A program made the position numbers and the translations under genes. A stretch of 64,000 bases of DNA. It comes from Limnobacter sp. MED105 (lineage in GTDB: Bacteria; Pseudomonadota; Gammaproteobacteria; Burkholderiales; Burkholderiaceae_B). This document shows positions 62,982 through 64,000 of the stretch, piece by piece. The stretch spans positions 38,569 through 102,568 of the forward strand of contig NZ_ABCT01000014.1 of assembly GCF_000170915.1 (NCBI RefSeq), in the 5' to 3' direction. The notes beneath the pieces were generated by a model, which was not told where the DNA came from, did not search any database, and worked only from the letters and a program-made list of their open reading frames with translations. Every line of letters starts with the position of its first letter. The first letter of the stretch is position 1.

Positions 62982-64000
62982 ATGCTTTCAAATCGCGCAC
63001 TTACGATCAAACCTTCCCCTACACTTGCCGTGACAGCCAAGGCGGCCCAACTGAAAGCCGAGGGTAAAGACATTATCGGCTTGGGCGCTGGTGAACCCGA
63101 CTTCGACACCCCTGATCACATCAAGGAAGCTGCCAAGAAAGCGATTGATGCCGGTTTTACCAAGTACACCGCCGTGGGCGGCACAGTTGGCTTGAAAAAC
63201 GCAGTAATCGCCAAACTGAAGCGCGACAACGGCCTGGAGTACAAGCCCAATGAAGTGGTGGTGGGCGTTGGCGGCAAGCAGTGTATTTTCAACATGATTT
63301 TGGCCACCATCAACGATGGTGATGAGGTGGTGATTCCTGCGCCTTACTGGGTGAGCTACGCCGACATCGTGGAAATTGCCGGTGGCGTGCCCAAGCTGGT
63401 GTTTGCCGGTATTGAGCAAGGTTTCAAAATGACTGCTGCCCAACTGGAAGCGGCCATTACGCCAAAAACCAAAATGTTCATGATCAACAGCCCCAGTAAC
63501 CCCACGGGCGCTGTGTACACCAAAGAAGAGCTGGCTGCCTTGGGCGAAGTGCTGTTGAAGCACCCCAATATTCTGGTGGCCACAGATGACATGTACGAGC
63601 ACATCAACCTGACTGGTACGCCATTCGTGAACATTGTGAACGCATGCCCTGCCCTGAAAGACCGCACCATTGTGTTGAACGGTGTTTCCAAGGCCTACAG
63701 CATGACTGGCTGGCGCATTGGTTTTGCAGCAGGCCCGGCCAAGCTGATCGATGTGATGACCAACTTGCAAAGCCAGTCCACTTCCAACCCCACTTCAATT
63801 TCACAAGTGGCTGCTGAAGCCGCCCTGAACGGCGACCAGGATTGTTTGAAGCCCATGGTGGCAGCATTCCGCGAGCGCAACGAGTTTGTGACCAAGGCTT
63901 TGAATGCTGTGTCTACCATTCAGTGTTTGAAAGCGGAAGGCGCTTTTTATGCATTTGTGGACGCACGCAAGGCGATTGAAAAGCTGGCGGCTGAGGGCAA
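62982..64000 (+). CDS. Aspartate aminotransferase, 5' part (runs off window)
   Basis: Class I PLP aminotransferase interconverting aspartate/2-oxoglutarate and oxaloacetate/glutamate. The frame is open from ATG 62982 (CGGAA upstream) to the window end, 339 codons; about 60 are expected beyond. N-terminal GLGAGEPDFDTPDHIKEAA, Asn173 in SPSNPTG, Asp203 and Tyr205 near the cofactor (ATDDMYEHI), and PLP-Lys237 in NGVSKAYSMTGWRIG fit the Thermus-type (subgroup I-gamma) aspartate aminotransferase. A prephenate-transaminase activity, known in this subgroup, cannot be excluded. Confidence 0.95.
   Translation, partial: MLSNRALTIKPSPTLAVTAKAAQLKAEGKDIIGLGAGEPDFDTPDHIKEAAKKAIDAGFTKYTAVGGTVGLKNAVIAKLKRDNGLEYKPNEVVVGVGGKQCIFNMILATINDGDEVVIPAPYWVSYADIVEIAGGVPKLVFAGIEQGFKMTAAQLEAAITPKTKMFMINSPSNPTGAVYTKEELAALGEVLLKHPNILVATDDMYEHINLTGTPFVNIVNACPALKDRTIVLNGVSKAYSMTGWRIGFAAGPAKLIDVMTNLQSQSTSNPTSISQVAAEAALNGDQDCLKPMVAAFRERNEFVTKALNAVSTIQCLKAEGAFYAFVDARKAIEKLAAEG

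Overview
The window looks like chromosomal DNA of a betaproteobacterium of the order Burkholderiales. Limnobacter is my best guess at genus, from general impression rather than a search. Support comes from the intact isc operon behind a low-molecular-weight phosphatase and uvrB, the rpfE-like/recJ/prfB/lysS block beside lolCD, tatD and comEC, and moderate GC with tightly packed genes. No rRNA, tRNA, CRISPR array, phage or transposase gene was recognised.

Layout. 1-14.1 kb: the 3' part of clpB, an unknown protein, a ferritin-like 'metal-dependent hydrolase' with a divergent AraC regulator, an RraA-family protein, a possible CheD-like protein, isocitrate lyase (glyoxylate shunt), a CHASE3 chemoreceptor, a YbaL/KefC-type antiporter and a large hybrid sensor kinase. 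14.1-18.3 kb: a LysR regulator divergent from a 2-haloacid dehalogenase with all known catalytic positions kept, an unknown 622-residue membrane protein, and a cold-shock protein. 18.3-27 kb: a stress and phosphate neighbourhood, namely an OlsB-like acyltransferase, divergent ppx and ppk1, a synthetase-only relA, an alpha/beta hydrolase and 3-hydroxybutyrate dehydrogenase. A 523-base gene-free stretch with internal repeats follows.

27.5-30.7 kb and 43.3-50.1 kb hold two versions of one poorly understood enzyme system: circularly permuted ATP-grasp, alpha-E protein and transglutaminase-like peptidase. The first is split into three genes. The second has ATP-grasp and alpha-E fused, plus a 1094-residue transglutaminase/DUF2126 protein. 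Between them are comEC, tatD, a DUF2062 protein, lolD, lolC, an rpfE-like gene, recJ, prfB (with its programmed +1 frameshift) and lysS. Just before the second system, a small AT-richer lipoprotein gene sits between two inverted copies of a ~157-base repeat, each with a terminator-like hairpin and a short tandem duplication at its outer end. This is the clearest sign of mobility in the window.

50-54.5 kb: an FMN-binding oxidase-like protein, a YghU-type glutathione transferase, a small lipoprotein, a class D beta-lactamase and a ClsC-like phospholipase-D lipoprotein. 54.5-64 kb: the complete iscRSUA-hscBA-fdx-iscX operon (minus strand) with two IscR sites over its promoter, then a phosphotyrosine phosphatase, uvrB and the 5' part of an aspartate aminotransferase running off the end.

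The most promising targets for follow-up are the paired ATP-grasp/alpha-E/transglutaminase loci and the repeat-flanked lipoprotein gene.
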